Assembly: GCF_024169515.1 (NCBI RefSeq)
Contig: NZ_JAMKCQ010000001.1
Coordinates: 3,224,001 to 3,288,000 of the forward strand
DNA from: Erwinia aphidicola
GTDB lineage: Bacteria; Pseudomonadota; Gammaproteobacteria; Enterobacterales; Enterobacteriaceae
Length of the DNA stretch: 64,000 nt
Direction: 5' to 3'
The stretch's first letter is position 1. The number at the start of each line of letters is the position of its first letter. Both the position numbers and the translations under genes were made by a program. The notes beneath the pieces are model-generated. The model was not told the origin of the DNA, did not search any database, and worked only from the letters and a program-made list of their open reading frames with translations. This document shows, one piece after another, positions 17,494-25,132 of the stretch.

Positions 17494-17598
17494 TCAGGAA
17501 CGAACGATGAAGGTGTATCCAGCCAGCATCACGCCGCCGACGCCGCCAACGGCCATCAGCAGAAAAATAAACACCACACCAATTTTTTGCCAGTTCAT
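17494..17598 (-). CDS. yohO: Small inner-membrane protein YohO (34 aa)
   Basis: A 34-residue frame, too short for usual gene calling. It begins [10 protein letters not shown] and has a single hydrophobic helix with the stretch [19 protein letters not shown], which I recognise as E. coli YohO (35 aa, [20 protein letters not shown] as remembered). In E. coli yohO also neighbours mlrA. Here the DUF3833-to-mlrA operon lies between them on the same strand, 74 bp upstream. Function is unknown. Sequence conservation of such a short frame next to the same regulator is the main evidence. Confidence 0.85.
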   Translation of the reverse strand: MNWQKIGVVFIFLLMAVGGVGGVMLAGYTFIVRS

Positions 17599-17672
17599 AG
17601 CGAAGCCTGTTTTCTTAAGGGAGGGCGAAGTATAGCGCCTTCGCCCAGCGGAATTAAGCTGAAAGCGGCATT

Positions 17673-18206
17673 TTATTGCCCGCTGGCCGCCTGCTTAGAG
17701 AAAAACAGCGTGACGCGCGCTACTTCGACGCCAAACTTTTTCATCGAGGTGACGTTCATCAGGTGCTGCGCATCCTGCTGGTAAATCCAGTCGTCAAAGT
17801 TCAGTTTGTAGCTGCTGTCGTCGGTTTTCACCGTCATGGTATAGCGCCAGTTAAAGGCGTTGCCACGGGAGTGCCCCTGCGCGGTGCCGATAATATCCCC
17901 GGCGGTACCGACATAGCTGCCGTCGCTCAGGCGGCGGATATGCCAGACGCGCTGCTGCTTCTCGCCGTCGTCATAGACGAAGTGTTCATTCAGGGTCAGG
18001 GTATCGCCGACCACCTGGCCGTTAATGGTCACTTCAAAGCGGCGGATCTGTTTGCCGCTGTAGTCCTGTACCATCCCCCAGGCGCGGGAGTCGCCGTTGA
18101 ACCAGCTGAAGATATCGATTTTCGGCTGGGCTTGCTGATAGTCCTCAATTTTGGCACCGCAGCCTGCAATCAGCAGGCTCAGCGTCAGCAGCAGGAATTT
18201 CCACAT
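17673..18206 (-). CDS. DUF3833 lipoprotein, last gene of the mlrA operon
   Basis: A 177-residue lipoprotein. The signal peptide ends in the lipobox LIAGC with Cys16 as the lipid-modified residue. The body is a beta-rich lipocalin-like domain typical of DUF3833 ([54 protein letters not shown]). In many gammaproteobacteria DUF3833 genes accompany a Cfa-like methyltransferase, an FAD oxidoreductase and DUF1365, exactly as here, so a role in handling modified lipids or fatty acids in the envelope is plausible. Only 2 bp separate it from the upstream gene. Confidence 0.8.
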   Translation of the reverse strand: MWKFLLLTLSLLIAGCGAKIEDYQQAQPKIDIFSWFNGDSRAWGMVQDYSGKQIRRFEVTINGQVVGDTLTLNEHFVYDDGEKQQRVWHIRRLSDGSYVGTAGDIIGTAQGHSRGNAFNWRYTMTVKTDDSSYKLNFDDWIYQQDAQHLMNVTSMKKFGVEVARVTLFFSKQAASGQ

Positions 18207-18208
18207 GG

Positions 18209-18718
18209 TTAACCTCCGGTCAGTTTCCGACGAATATCGGGATAGGTGGTGTTCGGCGCGAGCCAGATACCCAGGAAAGCATCACGGAACTCACGATTAA
18301 AATATGGGCCGATGGGTTTCATGGCGCCCTGCATCCCGGCGGGCTGCCAGTAAAACTGGCCGCCGTCGGCATCGGCAGTAAAGGCCAGCCGCGTACCGTC
18401 GCTGACGTCCGGCCAGATGGCACCAAGCTGCTGCAGCCACTGCTGTTGCTGGCTGCTGCTGCCGGTTTTCTGCGCCTGCCACTGCTCCAGCGTGGCGTCC
18501 AGCAACGCCTGGCGGGTGATGTCGCGGCGGTAAACGATCACCAGGGAGACGGGCCACTGCTGCGGCTGCCAGCGCCCGTTCGGCGTCAGCAGCTGTGAGT
18601 CGTAGACGGTGAACGGCCCCCAGGTCAGCGTGGCCTGGCCGACCGTACGCCAGCTCAGCCAGTCAGCGGCCTGGACAAGGGGGGAGAGCAACAGCAGGAG
18701 CAGCAGTAATTTTTTCAT
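18209..18718 (-). CDS. Secreted chalcone-isomerase-like protein
   Basis: 169 residues with a signal peptide (MKKLLLLLLLLSPLVQA) and a chalcone-isomerase-like fold, judged from the order of segments: WRTVGQATLTWGPFTVYDSQ, VSLVIVYRRDITRQALLDAT, TRLAFTADADGGQFYW, FRDAFLGIWLAP. Bacterial members are found in this same cluster and related folds bind fatty acids; real chalcone isomerase activity is not implied. It is transcribed with DUF3833 downstream and DUF2878 upstream, with a palindrome in the 95-bp gap before it. Confidence 0.7.
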   Translation of the reverse strand: MKKLLLLLLLLSPLVQAADWLSWRTVGQATLTWGPFTVYDSQLLTPNGRWQPQQWPVSLVIVYRRDITRQALLDATLEQWQAQKTGSSSQQQQWLQQLGAIWPDVSDGTRLAFTADADGGQFYWQPAGMQGAMKPIGPYFNREFRDAFLGIWLAPNTTYPDIRRKLTGG

Positions 18719-18754
18719 CAGTCGCGTCCTGAAGCAGTTGTGACCTGTTTTATC

Positions 18755-18781
18755 GGGCTGACCGGAACAGAGGGTCAGCCC
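18755..18781. repeat. Palindrome inside the mlrA operon (CTGACC/GGTCAG variant)
   Basis: GGGCTGACC (18755-18763) and GGTCAGCCC (18773-18781) pair around a short loop, followed by CTAC. It sits in the 95-bp gap between the DUF2878 and chalcone-isomerase-like genes, so on the minus-strand transcript it would lie mid-operon and could reduce expression of the two distal envelope genes. Confidence 0.75.
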
Positions 18782-18813
18782 CTACAAAAAATCATCACTG
18801 TGGCAGGGGCCGA

Positions 18814-19323
18814 TCATCTTTTCTGCTCGGCCCGTGGCTGGCACTCGCTCGAGCCGAGACAGGCAGACACCAGCGGCAGATAGATCGCCCAACCCACCGC
18901 CAGCACGCCAAACACCAGGAGCGCAGGCTGATGTAGCTGCATCGCGCCCAGCCGTTCCCCGACGAAATAAGCAAACGGGCCGCCCAGCGCCCCCACCAGC
19001 GCCAATAGCGGGGAACGTAAAGCAAAGCGCTGCTGTAGCAGCCACCACCAGCAGGCGAACACCAGCCACAGCGCCAGCATCCAGGGCGGGAAAAACGCAA
19101 CGCCGCTAAAGCTGAACAGCCCGCTCCATAGCCACAGGCTGTCGAGGGCAACGCCACCCGCGGCTACCAGCAGTAGCCGGACTTTTACCTCGCGCGGGCA
19201 GAGTAGCCACGCCAGCAGCGCCACCGCCGATAATGCCAGCCAGATGCGCTCGCGCAGCGCGACAGCCAGCCCCCAGTAGAGATCAAAGCCCAGGGTCAAC
19301 AGCCAGAAGCGCCAGCGGCTCAT
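18814..19323 (-). CDS. DUF2878 integral membrane protein
   Basis: 169 residues with about six hydrophobic helices. The ATG at 19323 overlaps the stop of the methyltransferase gene in an ATGA junction, a sign of translational coupling; the longer frame to 19404 would overlap it by 85 bp. Features of DUF2878: WRFWLLTLGFDLYWGLAV, VALDSLWLWSGLFSF, PPWMLALWLVFA, GPFAYFVGERLGA. Function unknown. The family is nearly always found next to Cfa-like methyltransferases. Confidence 0.75.
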   Translation of the reverse strand: MSRWRFWLLTLGFDLYWGLAVALRERIWLALSAVALLAWLLCPREVKVRLLLVAAGGVALDSLWLWSGLFSFSGVAFFPPWMLALWLVFACWWWLLQQRFALRSPLLALVGALGGPFAYFVGERLGAMQLHQPALLVFGVLAVGWAIYLPLVSACLGSSECQPRAEQKR

Positions 19324-20549
19324 GCGCGCTGCAGCGTCAGCTGGACAGTGCCAATGGTGTTGGAGCGGAAGCCCGCTTCGCAGTAGCACAGGTAATAGAG
19401 CCACATGCGGCGGAAGCGCTCGTCGAAGCGGCCCTGCGCCAGCTGCGGCCAGGCGTTGTCAAAGCGCCGCCGCCAGTGTTGCAGGGTCTGCGCGTAGTCA
19501 TGGCCAAGCTCAAACTGGTCGAGCACGCTGAAATCACTCACGGCTTTCAGGGTCTTCTGCAGCAGGCTGACCGAAGGCAGGAAGCCGCCGGGGAAGATGT
19601 AGCGCTGAATAAAATCGACGCCGCGCGCGTAGCTGGCAAAGCGCTCCTCGCTGATGGTGATGGCCTGAATCGCCAGGCGTCCGCCCGGTTTCAGCAGCTG
19701 CTGGCAACGTTCGATAAACAGCGGAATATAGGCTTTGCCGACCGCTTCGATCATCTCAATCGAGACGATTTTGTCGTACTGCCCGGTCAGGTTACGGTAA
19801 TCCTCGCACAGCACCGTGACGCGGTCGCTTAGCCCGGCGGCGGCGATGCGCTGGCAGCTGTATTCATACTGCTCCTGCGAGATGGTGGTGGTCGTGACGC
19901 GGCAGCCGTATTCGCGCGCGGCATATTCGGCCATTGCCCCCCAGCCGGTGCCAATCTCCAGCAGGTGATCGTGCGGGCTAAGTGCCAGCTTGACGCACAG
20001 CCGCTTCATTTTGGCCTGCTGTGCCTGCTCCAGCGACATCTCCGGCTGCGGGAACAGTGCGCTGGAGTAGAGCATCTCTTCGTCAAGGAAGCTGGTATAA
20101 AAGTCGTTGCCGAGGTCATAGTGCGCGGCGATATTGCGTTTCGCCTGACGCACGTTGTTGCGGCGCAGGGCATGCACCAGCTGATTGAGCGGGGCGCTTA
20201 TCCAGCTGAGGCGGGACTCCAGCTTATCGACGACGCGGCTGTTGTTCGCCAGCGTCAGGATCACCGCCGTCAGGTCCGGGGTCTCCCAGTCGCCGTCCAT
20301 AAAGGATTCCGCCGCCGCGATACTGCCGCCGAACAGAACCCGGCGGTAAGCACGGCAATGATGCACCACCACTTCCGCCTGCAGCGCTGCCTGCTCGTCG
20401 CCGAAGAACTGGCTGCCCAGATAGGGATCGTGCAGCGTCAGCCCGGCATCCTCAATGTGCTGCAGCAGGGAGAAGACCACCCGGCGCGAAGCACAAAAAC
20501 GTTTACCCGTTTTTCTGCGGGTGGTCAGGCTGATATCGCTGCCAGTCAT
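19320..20549 (-). CDS. Cyclopropane-fatty-acid-synthase-like SAM methyltransferase
   Basis: About 409 residues, related to Cfa along its length. The SAM-binding loop EIGTGWG is at 198-204, with HYDLGNDF before it and RYIFPGGFLPSV after it. By hand alignment with E. coli Cfa as remembered, active-site Glu239, Ile268 and Tyr317 are kept (Glu268, Ile297, Tyr352). Cys139 is Ser163 and His266 is Gln295. These belong to the bicarbonate-binding site, so simple cyclopropanation is doubtful; methylation of an unsaturated acyl chain is an alternative. A GTG at 20552 is another possible start. Coupled to DUF2878. Confidence 0.85.
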   Translation of the reverse strand: MTGSDISLTTRRKTGKRFCASRRVVFSLLQHIEDAGLTLHDPYLGSQFFGDEQAALQAEVVVHHCRAYRRVLFGGSIAAAESFMDGDWETPDLTAVILTLANNSRVVDKLESRLSWISAPLNQLVHALRRNNVRQAKRNIAAHYDLGNDFYTSFLDEEMLYSSALFPQPEMSLEQAQQAKMKRLCVKLALSPHDHLLEIGTGWGAMAEYAAREYGCRVTTTTISQEQYEYSCQRIAAAGLSDRVTVLCEDYRNLTGQYDKIVSIEMIEAVGKAYIPLFIERCQQLLKPGGRLAIQAITISEERFASYARGVDFIQRYIFPGGFLPSVSLLQKTLKAVSDFSVLDQFELGHDYAQTLQHWRRRFDNAWPQLAQGRFDERFRRMWLYYLCYCEAGFRSNTIGTVQLTLQRA

Positions 20550-20552
20550 CAC

Positions 20553-21266
20553 TTATTTCTCCAGCTTGCTGTGGTCATATACAGGCGCACCTTTGCGCCA
20601 AAGTTTCCACGCCTGCCAGTAAATCGCCAGCGCGGTTCTCACGGTCATCATCGGGAAGCGCCAGAGGAAATGGCGCAGGGTTTGTCGGGTAAGCGGCTGG
20701 CGGCGCAGATGCAGGGTGGCATCAAACTCACGGCCTTCGCGGTGATTTTCAATATGCACCAGCAGCGATTTACCCGGCGGCGAGAGCCGCCAGTGGTAGA
20801 TCATCTCCAGCGGATTAAACGGCGAGACGTGAAACACTTTTTCCGTGGTTTCGCTGCCGTCCGGTTTCACTGCATAGGTGTGTCGCTCATTCCACGGCGT
20901 GTTGCGTACTTCGGCCAGCATCCAGCGCAGGGTGTCGGCGTCATCGTACAGATAGTAAAAATTGACCGGGTTAAACGAGCAGCCGAAGTAGCGCAGCTGG
21001 GTCAGCAGCATTACCCGCCCGGAAAGCTGCTCGCCGGTGAGCTGGGCAATACGCGCCTGTGCCCGCTGCTTGATATCGCCACCGCCGAGGTAGTCGTCGC
21101 TGCTGAAGCTGGCGGCGCGCAGGCGGCTGTGGCCAATGCCGACATTTTTCAGCAGCGGCAGCTCGTCGAGGTCAATCAACGGCATAAAGATCCGGTAGCT
21201 GAACTGGTGGTCGACCGGCGTAAAACGGCGGTGGCGCACGTGGCCGCTGTACAGCACGCTGTTCAC
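20553..21266 (-). CDS. DUF1365 protein
   Basis: 237 residues with the family's typical opening MNSVLYSGHVRHRRFTPVDHQ and the core LLTQLRYFGCSFNPVNFYYL, followed by NTPWNERHTYAV and FHVSPFNPLEMIYHW. DUF1365 genes occur almost always beside a Cfa-like methyltransferase and an FAD-dependent oxidase, sometimes fused to them. The ATG overlaps the stop of the FAD gene (ATGA) and its own stop precedes the next start by a few bases. Biochemical function is not known to me. Confidence 0.85.
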   Translation of the reverse strand: MNSVLYSGHVRHRRFTPVDHQFSYRIFMPLIDLDELPLLKNVGIGHSRLRAASFSSDDYLGGGDIKQRAQARIAQLTGEQLSGRVMLLTQLRYFGCSFNPVNFYYLYDDADTLRWMLAEVRNTPWNERHTYAVKPDGSETTEKVFHVSPFNPLEMIYHWRLSPPGKSLLVHIENHREGREFDATLHLRRQPLTRQTLRHFLWRFPMMTVRTALAIYWQAWKLWRKGAPVYDHSKLEK

Positions 21267-22528
21267 AGCAGCTCCCCCTGTTCCATCGCCGCGATCACGT
21301 CGAGCGCGCTGCGGATACCGTCTTCATGGAAACCGTTATAGCTCCACGCGCCGCAGAACCAGCTGCGGTTGCTGCCATTGAGCAGCAGGCGCTGCTGCTG
21401 GGCGTGAAGGCAGTCGGGGCCAAACTGCGGATGATGGTACTCAAAACGGCGCAGCACTTTTGCCGGATCGATGGGCTGCGTGGGGTTCAGGCTGACGCAG
21501 AAAGTGTGCGGCGCTTTGATCCCCTGCAGGATATTCATGTTGTAGGTGACGCTGGCGCCCAGCAGCTCGTCTCCCGCCTGAGTGTCTTCCAGCCGGTAGT
21601 TCCAGCTGGCCCAGGCGGCGCGCGCTTTCGGTAACATACTGATATCGGTATGCAGCACCACTTCATTGGCGCGATAGGGGATGCCCGCCAGCATCGCCGC
21701 TTCGGCCCCGGAGGCATCGCCCAGCAATTGCAGCGCCTGATCGCTGTGACAGGCAAATATCACCTGGTCATAGCGCTCGCTGCCGCGTGCGCTTTCCAGC
21801 GTGACGCCGGCCTCATCGCGCAGGACGCGGGTCACCGGCGTGTTAAGATAGACAGCGATCTTCTCGCCAATCAGCTGCATCAGGCGGCGGATGTACTCGC
21901 GCGACCCGCCGGGGATGACGAACCACTGCGGGCGCTGCGCCAGATCGAGCAGGCCGTGGTGGTTAAAGAAGTGCAGAAACTGCGCCAGCGGCATGCGGCG
22001 CATCTCCGCCAGCGAGGTTGACCAGATAGCCGCGCCCATCGGCAAAATATAGTGCTGAGCAAAGAAGGCGCTGAAGCCGTGCAGACGGAGAAAATCATCC
22101 AGCGTCCCCTGATCCTGCTGGTGCTCCAGCCACTGCTTGCCGCAGCGGTTAAAGCGCACAATCTCAGCGAGGAAGCGGTAAAACGAGGGTTTTAGCAGAT
22201 TGCTGCGCTGGGCAAACAGGCTGGTCAGCGAGTGGCCGTTATACTCCAGCCCGCTGCGCTGATTGCGCACTGAAAAGCTCATCTCCGTTGGCTGACTCTC
22301 CAGCCCGAGCTCGGCCAGCAGCGCCAGAAAGCGCGGATAGGTGCGGTCGTTATAGACAATAAACCCGGTATCAATCGCCCAGCGTTTACCCGCCAGCTCG
22401 ACATCTACCGTGGCGGTATGACCGCCAGGCGTTGGGCCAGCCTCGTACAGATGTACCTCAGCGCGCGCGGCAAGTTTCCACGCACAGCTAAGACCCGAAA
22501 TACCACTACCGATAATTGCAACCCGCAC
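21263..22528 (-). CDS. FAD-dependent oxidoreductase (amine-oxidase/desaturase-like)
   Basis: 421 residues with an N-terminal Rossmann motif for FAD (VAIIGSGISGLSCAWKL, GxGxxG) and the second FAD contact PGGHTATVDV, as in phytoene desaturase and monoamine-oxidase-like flavoproteins. The C-terminal SWFCGAWSYNGFHEDGIRSA is the second flavin-binding region. In this cluster such a protein is expected to oxidise the acyl chain made or methylated by the Cfa-like enzyme. The exact reaction is inferred. Coupled to DUF1365 by a 4-nt overlap. Confidence 0.85.
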   Translation of the reverse strand: MRVAIIGSGISGLSCAWKLAARAEVHLYEAGPTPGGHTATVDVELAGKRWAIDTGFIVYNDRTYPRFLALLAELGLESQPTEMSFSVRNQRSGLEYNGHSLTSLFAQRSNLLKPSFYRFLAEIVRFNRCGKQWLEHQQDQGTLDDFLRLHGFSAFFAQHYILPMGAAIWSTSLAEMRRMPLAQFLHFFNHHGLLDLAQRPQWFVIPGGSREYIRRLMQLIGEKIAVYLNTPVTRVLRDEAGVTLESARGSERYDQVIFACHSDQALQLLGDASGAEAAMLAGIPYRANEVVLHTDISMLPKARAAWASWNYRLEDTQAGDELLGASVTYNMNILQGIKAPHTFCVSLNPTQPIDPAKVLRRFEYHHPQFGPDCLHAQQQRLLLNGSNRSWFCGAWSYNGFHEDGIRSALDVIAAMEQGELL

Positions 22529-22531
22529 GGG

Positions 22532-23248
22532 CTACCTCGCTATTCGCTGCGTGAGCAGGCGCTGAAGGGCAATGGGCAGGCGGGATGTGACCCGCAGAAT
22601 AAAGGCAAACAGGCGGGGGAAAGCGATTTCCGCTTTGCCCTTCTCCAGACCGTGGCGAATAAAGCGCGAGGCCTGAACCACGTCGACAATCATCGGCATG
22701 GCGAAATCATTGCGCCGCGTCAGCGGGGTATCAACAAAGCCGGGCAGCACCAGGCTGATGCCGACCTGCTGGCGCGAGACGTCCTGTGCCAGGCTGCGGG
22801 CGAAATAGGCCAGCGCAGCTTTCGATGCGCCGTAGGCTTCGGCCCGGGGCAGGGGCACCAGGCTGGCGGTGGAACCCACCAGCGCCACACGGCTGCCGGG
22901 CTGCATCTGCGGCAGCAGGCTGTCGAGGCAGTTAATCGGGCCGCTAAAGTTAGTCTGCATCACGCGGTGGACTTTTTCCGCTTCCACCAGACCATGATCA
23001 AGGTATTCACAGGTGCCGGCGCACAGGATAGCGAGATCAACCAGCTTGTTGCTGAGGGCTGAACGCGTCTGCGCCAGATCGGTAATATCGAATTCGCACA
23101 GTTCAATTTGTGGATGCTGAACCTGCAGGGCTTCCAGCCGTTCGCGGTTGCGGCCACAGGCGGTGACGTGCCAGCCAGCGGCGGCATAATCCTGCGCCAG
23201 CTGCTGGCCAATGCCCGAACTGGCACCGGTAATCAGAACGCGTTTCAT
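22532..23248 (-). CDS. Short-chain dehydrogenase/reductase
   Basis: 238 residues with the classical SDR layout: NAD(P) loop TGASSGIG (residues 7-14), FDITDL, LCAGTCEYLDHG in place of NNAG, catalytic Ser in LVGSTAS and the YGASK pair (Tyr and Lys). A C-terminal basic hydrophobic end (RVTSRLPIALQRLL) may touch the membrane. The ATG overlaps the stop of the NTF2-like gene. The substrate is unknown, presumably lipid-derived given the neighbours. Confidence 0.85.
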   Translation of the reverse strand: MKRVLITGASSGIGQQLAQDYAAAGWHVTACGRNRERLEALQVQHPQIELCEFDITDLAQTRSALSNKLVDLAILCAGTCEYLDHGLVEAEKVHRVMQTNFSGPINCLDSLLPQMQPGSRVALVGSTASLVPLPRAEAYGASKAALAYFARSLAQDVSRQQVGISLVLPGFVDTPLTRRNDFAMPMIVDVVQASRFIRHGLEKGKAEIAFPRLFAFILRVTSRLPIALQRLLTQRIAR

Positions 23249-23676
23249 GGCTGTAGCCTCTTTTTGATCCGGTTGACCACTGAGCCCAGCAGCGGCAGTT
23301 TCTCATACAGCATTGCGCCCATATCGTAGTAGTCGCGCTGGAAAACGATCTTATCCGCGCGAAAGCGCAGATAGCTGCTGCCCTCCAGGCTCTGCTCCGC
23401 GCCGCGTTGTAGCGCCGGATGGGCATACTCCATACGCCATAGCAGCAGGGCATCATTGTCGAACTCGCGCACCAGCGTGACGATAAAGCGGCAGTAGCGC
23501 ATATTTTTTAGCAGTTCGGCAAAGTAACGTTCCACCACCGCCAGCCCCTGATGTTCACCCACCGGATCGCACAGGCGAATATCGTGATGGTAAATCTGTG
23601 GCAGCTGCGCAAGACGGCTGCTGTCCAGCGTTTCATAAAATTCTACCAGCTGGTTCAGTGTCGCCTGTTGCGTCAT
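23245..23676 (-). CDS. NTF2-like (SnoaL) small protein
   Basis: 143 residues from the ATG at 23676, which has AAGGGG at proper distance; a TTG at 23691 is less likely. It has the cone-shaped NTF2 pattern: an N-terminal helix (LNQLVEFYETLD), IYHHDIRLCDPVGEHQG, FAELLKNMRYCRFIV and strand-rich C-terminus. SnoaL-type proteins can be isomerases or accessory ligand binders. It follows mlrA by 11 bp and overlaps the SDR gene, so it is the second gene of the operon. Confidence 0.75.
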   Translation of the reverse strand: MTQQATLNQLVEFYETLDSSRLAQLPQIYHHDIRLCDPVGEHQGLAVVERYFAELLKNMRYCRFIVTLVREFDNDALLLWRMEYAHPALQRGAEQSLEGSSYLRFRADKIVFQRDYYDMGAMLYEKLPLLGSVVNRIKKRLQP

Positions 23677-23687
23677 GCCGTGCCCCT

Positions 23688-24419
23688 TCAATTACCGTGT
23701 GAGGTGATGGAGAATCCCTGTTCCTGCCAGTGAGCCAGCTGCTCCTGCTGGCGTTTGGTCAATGCTTTACCTGTGTAAACAAAGATATGCTGGCCGGGAA
23801 AGAGCTCAGGTCGCGGGGACTCCAGCGGTTCCGCCAGCACGTCAATACGCCAGCCCTGCTGCGCCAGGCGCCATGCTTCCATCCACAGCCGCGTGCGGTC
23901 GCTAATGCCCCAGCCTACCAGCAGGGCATCTTTACCTGCCTTCTTGCGCGAACCGGCTAAACAGAAGCAGATATAATCAATTAAAGCACCATCCAGCAAA
24001 CTGCACATAGCGCGAGCCGTATTTTGATCCAGCCCTAGCCGTTGACGGATAGGAACAAAAACGTGATCGATAAGCGATTCGGCCGGATTTTCCTTGCCAA
24101 TACTGGCAATTTTGACGCGTAGTTTGGACGGACGCACCATGCGCAGCACGACCATCAGTTCTTCCTGAAGGGTAAACCACCCATCATCAACATTAACGTT
24201 TTCGCCTTCCAGCAAGGCCTTAACTTTGCCGACCGGCACGCCGCTCTCTATCCAGCGCTTGATCTCCTCAATGCGCTCTATGTCTTCTTCGTCGAACTGG
24301 CGGTGGCCACCCTCTGTGCGCTGTGGCTTGAGCAGGCCATAACGACGCTGCCAGGCACGCAGCGTGACCGGGTTAATACCGCAGCGTTCGGCGACATCAC
24401 CGATGCTGTACAGAGTCAT
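23688..24419 (-). CDS. mlrA: MerR-family regulator MlrA, first gene of a lipid-modification operon
   Basis: 243 residues. The MerR winged helix-turn-helix ([40 protein letters not shown]) and the C-terminal part ([41 protein letters not shown]) match E. coli MlrA, which activates csgD and so curli and matrix. The C-terminal domain resembles B12-binding regulators such as CarH/LitR, but no DxHxxG cobalamin motif is present. Here mlrA is followed 11 bp later by eight lipid-related genes on the same strand. An AGAGGT site precedes the ATG. Confidence 0.9.
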   Translation of the reverse strand: MTLYSIGDVAERCGINPVTLRAWQRRYGLLKPQRTEGGHRQFDEEDIERIEEIKRWIESGVPVGKVKALLEGENVNVDDGWFTLQEELMVVLRMVRPSKLRVKIASIGKENPAESLIDHVFVPIRQRLGLDQNTARAMCSLLDGALIDYICFCLAGSRKKAGKDALLVGWGISDRTRLWMEAWRLAQQGWRIDVLAEPLESPRPELFPGQHIFVYTGKALTKRQQEQLAHWQEQGFSITSHGN

Positions 24420-24473
24420 GCATTACCTCTTACTGACGACATTCCTGACACCAACGTAACCAATTACGCCAGG

Positions 24474-24500
24474 TTGTACAATTTATTTATAGTTGTACAA
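24474..24500. promoter_or_regulatory. Paired TTGTACAA motifs upstream of mlrA, candidate MlrA operator
   Basis: TTGTACAA occurs at 24474-24481 and again at 24493-24500, centres 19 bp apart. As I recall, the published MlrA site at E. coli csgD is AAAATTGTACA, 12 nt, TGTACAATTTT; here the same half-sites are 13 nt apart. They lie 54-81 bp upstream of the mlrA start and overlap a possible minus-strand -35 (TTGTAC). Autoregulation of the mlrA operon is the natural inference. Confidence 0.55.
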
Positions 24501-24526
24501 CTTGAAACTGTCAGGTTTTCCGGTTA

Positions 24527-24544
24527 AATCTCATATGTGAGATT
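24527..24544. promoter_or_regulatory. Palindromic operator before the HTH-cupin gene
   Basis: AATCTCA-TATG-TGAGATT has perfect 7-bp arms, 24 bp before the GTG start of the HTH-cupin regulator. A further half-site-like TATGAGA follows at 24554. Autorepression by that regulator is the likely role, inferred from position. Confidence 0.5.
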
Positions 24545-24568
24545 AATTCCCTGATATGAGAAGATAAA

Positions 24569-25132
24569 GTGAAACAGACTCCAACGGAACAGCGGCTTGC
24601 TCAGCGTCTGGCCGATCTGCGTGATGAAAAGGGCTGGTCGCTGGAGGTGCTGTCAGATCTTACCGGGATAAGCCGCGCTTCGCTATCGCGTATCGAGCGT
24701 GCTGAGAGCAGCCCGACGGCGGCACTGCTTAATCGCCTGTGCAGTGCCTATGGATTAACCATGTCTCGCCTGCTCAGCGAAGTGGAACAGGGCGGGGTAC
24801 AGCTTTTGCGTCCTGAACAGCAGAGCCTGTGGCGCGATGCGGAGAGCGGCTACCAGCGCCGCAGCGTCTCGCCTCCGGCGCAGGCGTTTCACGCGGAGCT
24901 GGTGGAGGCCCACCTTGAAGCCGGGGCGTGCATCGACTATGACATCCCGCCGGTGGCGGGACTGGAGCAGCATATCTGGATGCTGGATGGCGTGCTGGAA
25001 CTGCGCATGAACGATCGGCAGTGGCGGCTGGAGAAGGGCGACTGCCTGCGCTTCCACCTGTTTGGTCAAACCTCTTTTCATGCGCCGGAAGCCAGCGGCG
25101 CGCACTATGCCCTGGTGGTGGCGCGCTCATGA
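24569..25132 (+). CDS. Xre-family regulator with C-terminal cupin
   Basis: 187 residues: a helix-turn-helix at about 12-62 (LADLRDEKGWSLEVLSDLTG, ISRASLSRIERAESSPT), a linker, and a cupin domain at about 110-185 (LEQHIWMLDGVLELRMNDR, FHLFGQTSFHAP) that should sense a small ligand. The start is a GTG preceded by AGAAG; no in-frame ATG is available upstream. The stop overlaps the next gene's ATG, so it is coupled to the acetyltransferase. Divergent from mlrA across a 149-bp region with two operator-like palindromes. Confidence 0.8.
   Translation: MKQTPTEQRLAQRLADLRDEKGWSLEVLSDLTGISRASLSRIERAESSPTAALLNRLCSAYGLTMSRLLSEVEQGGVQLLRPEQQSLWRDAESGYQRRSVSPPAQAFHAELVEAHLEAGACIDYDIPPVAGLEQHIWMLDGVLELRMNDRQWRLEKGDCLRFHLFGQTSFHAPEASGAHYALVVARS

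Noticed and set aside
19965..21341. 458-codon plus-strand frame across the cfa-like, DUF1365 and FAD genes
   Set aside because: It spans three well-supported minus-strand genes and has no ribosome site or recognisable domain.
23688..24419. MlrA as a light/B12 sensor like CarH
   Set aside because: The C-terminal domain is related, but the DxHxxG cobalamin-binding motif is absent.
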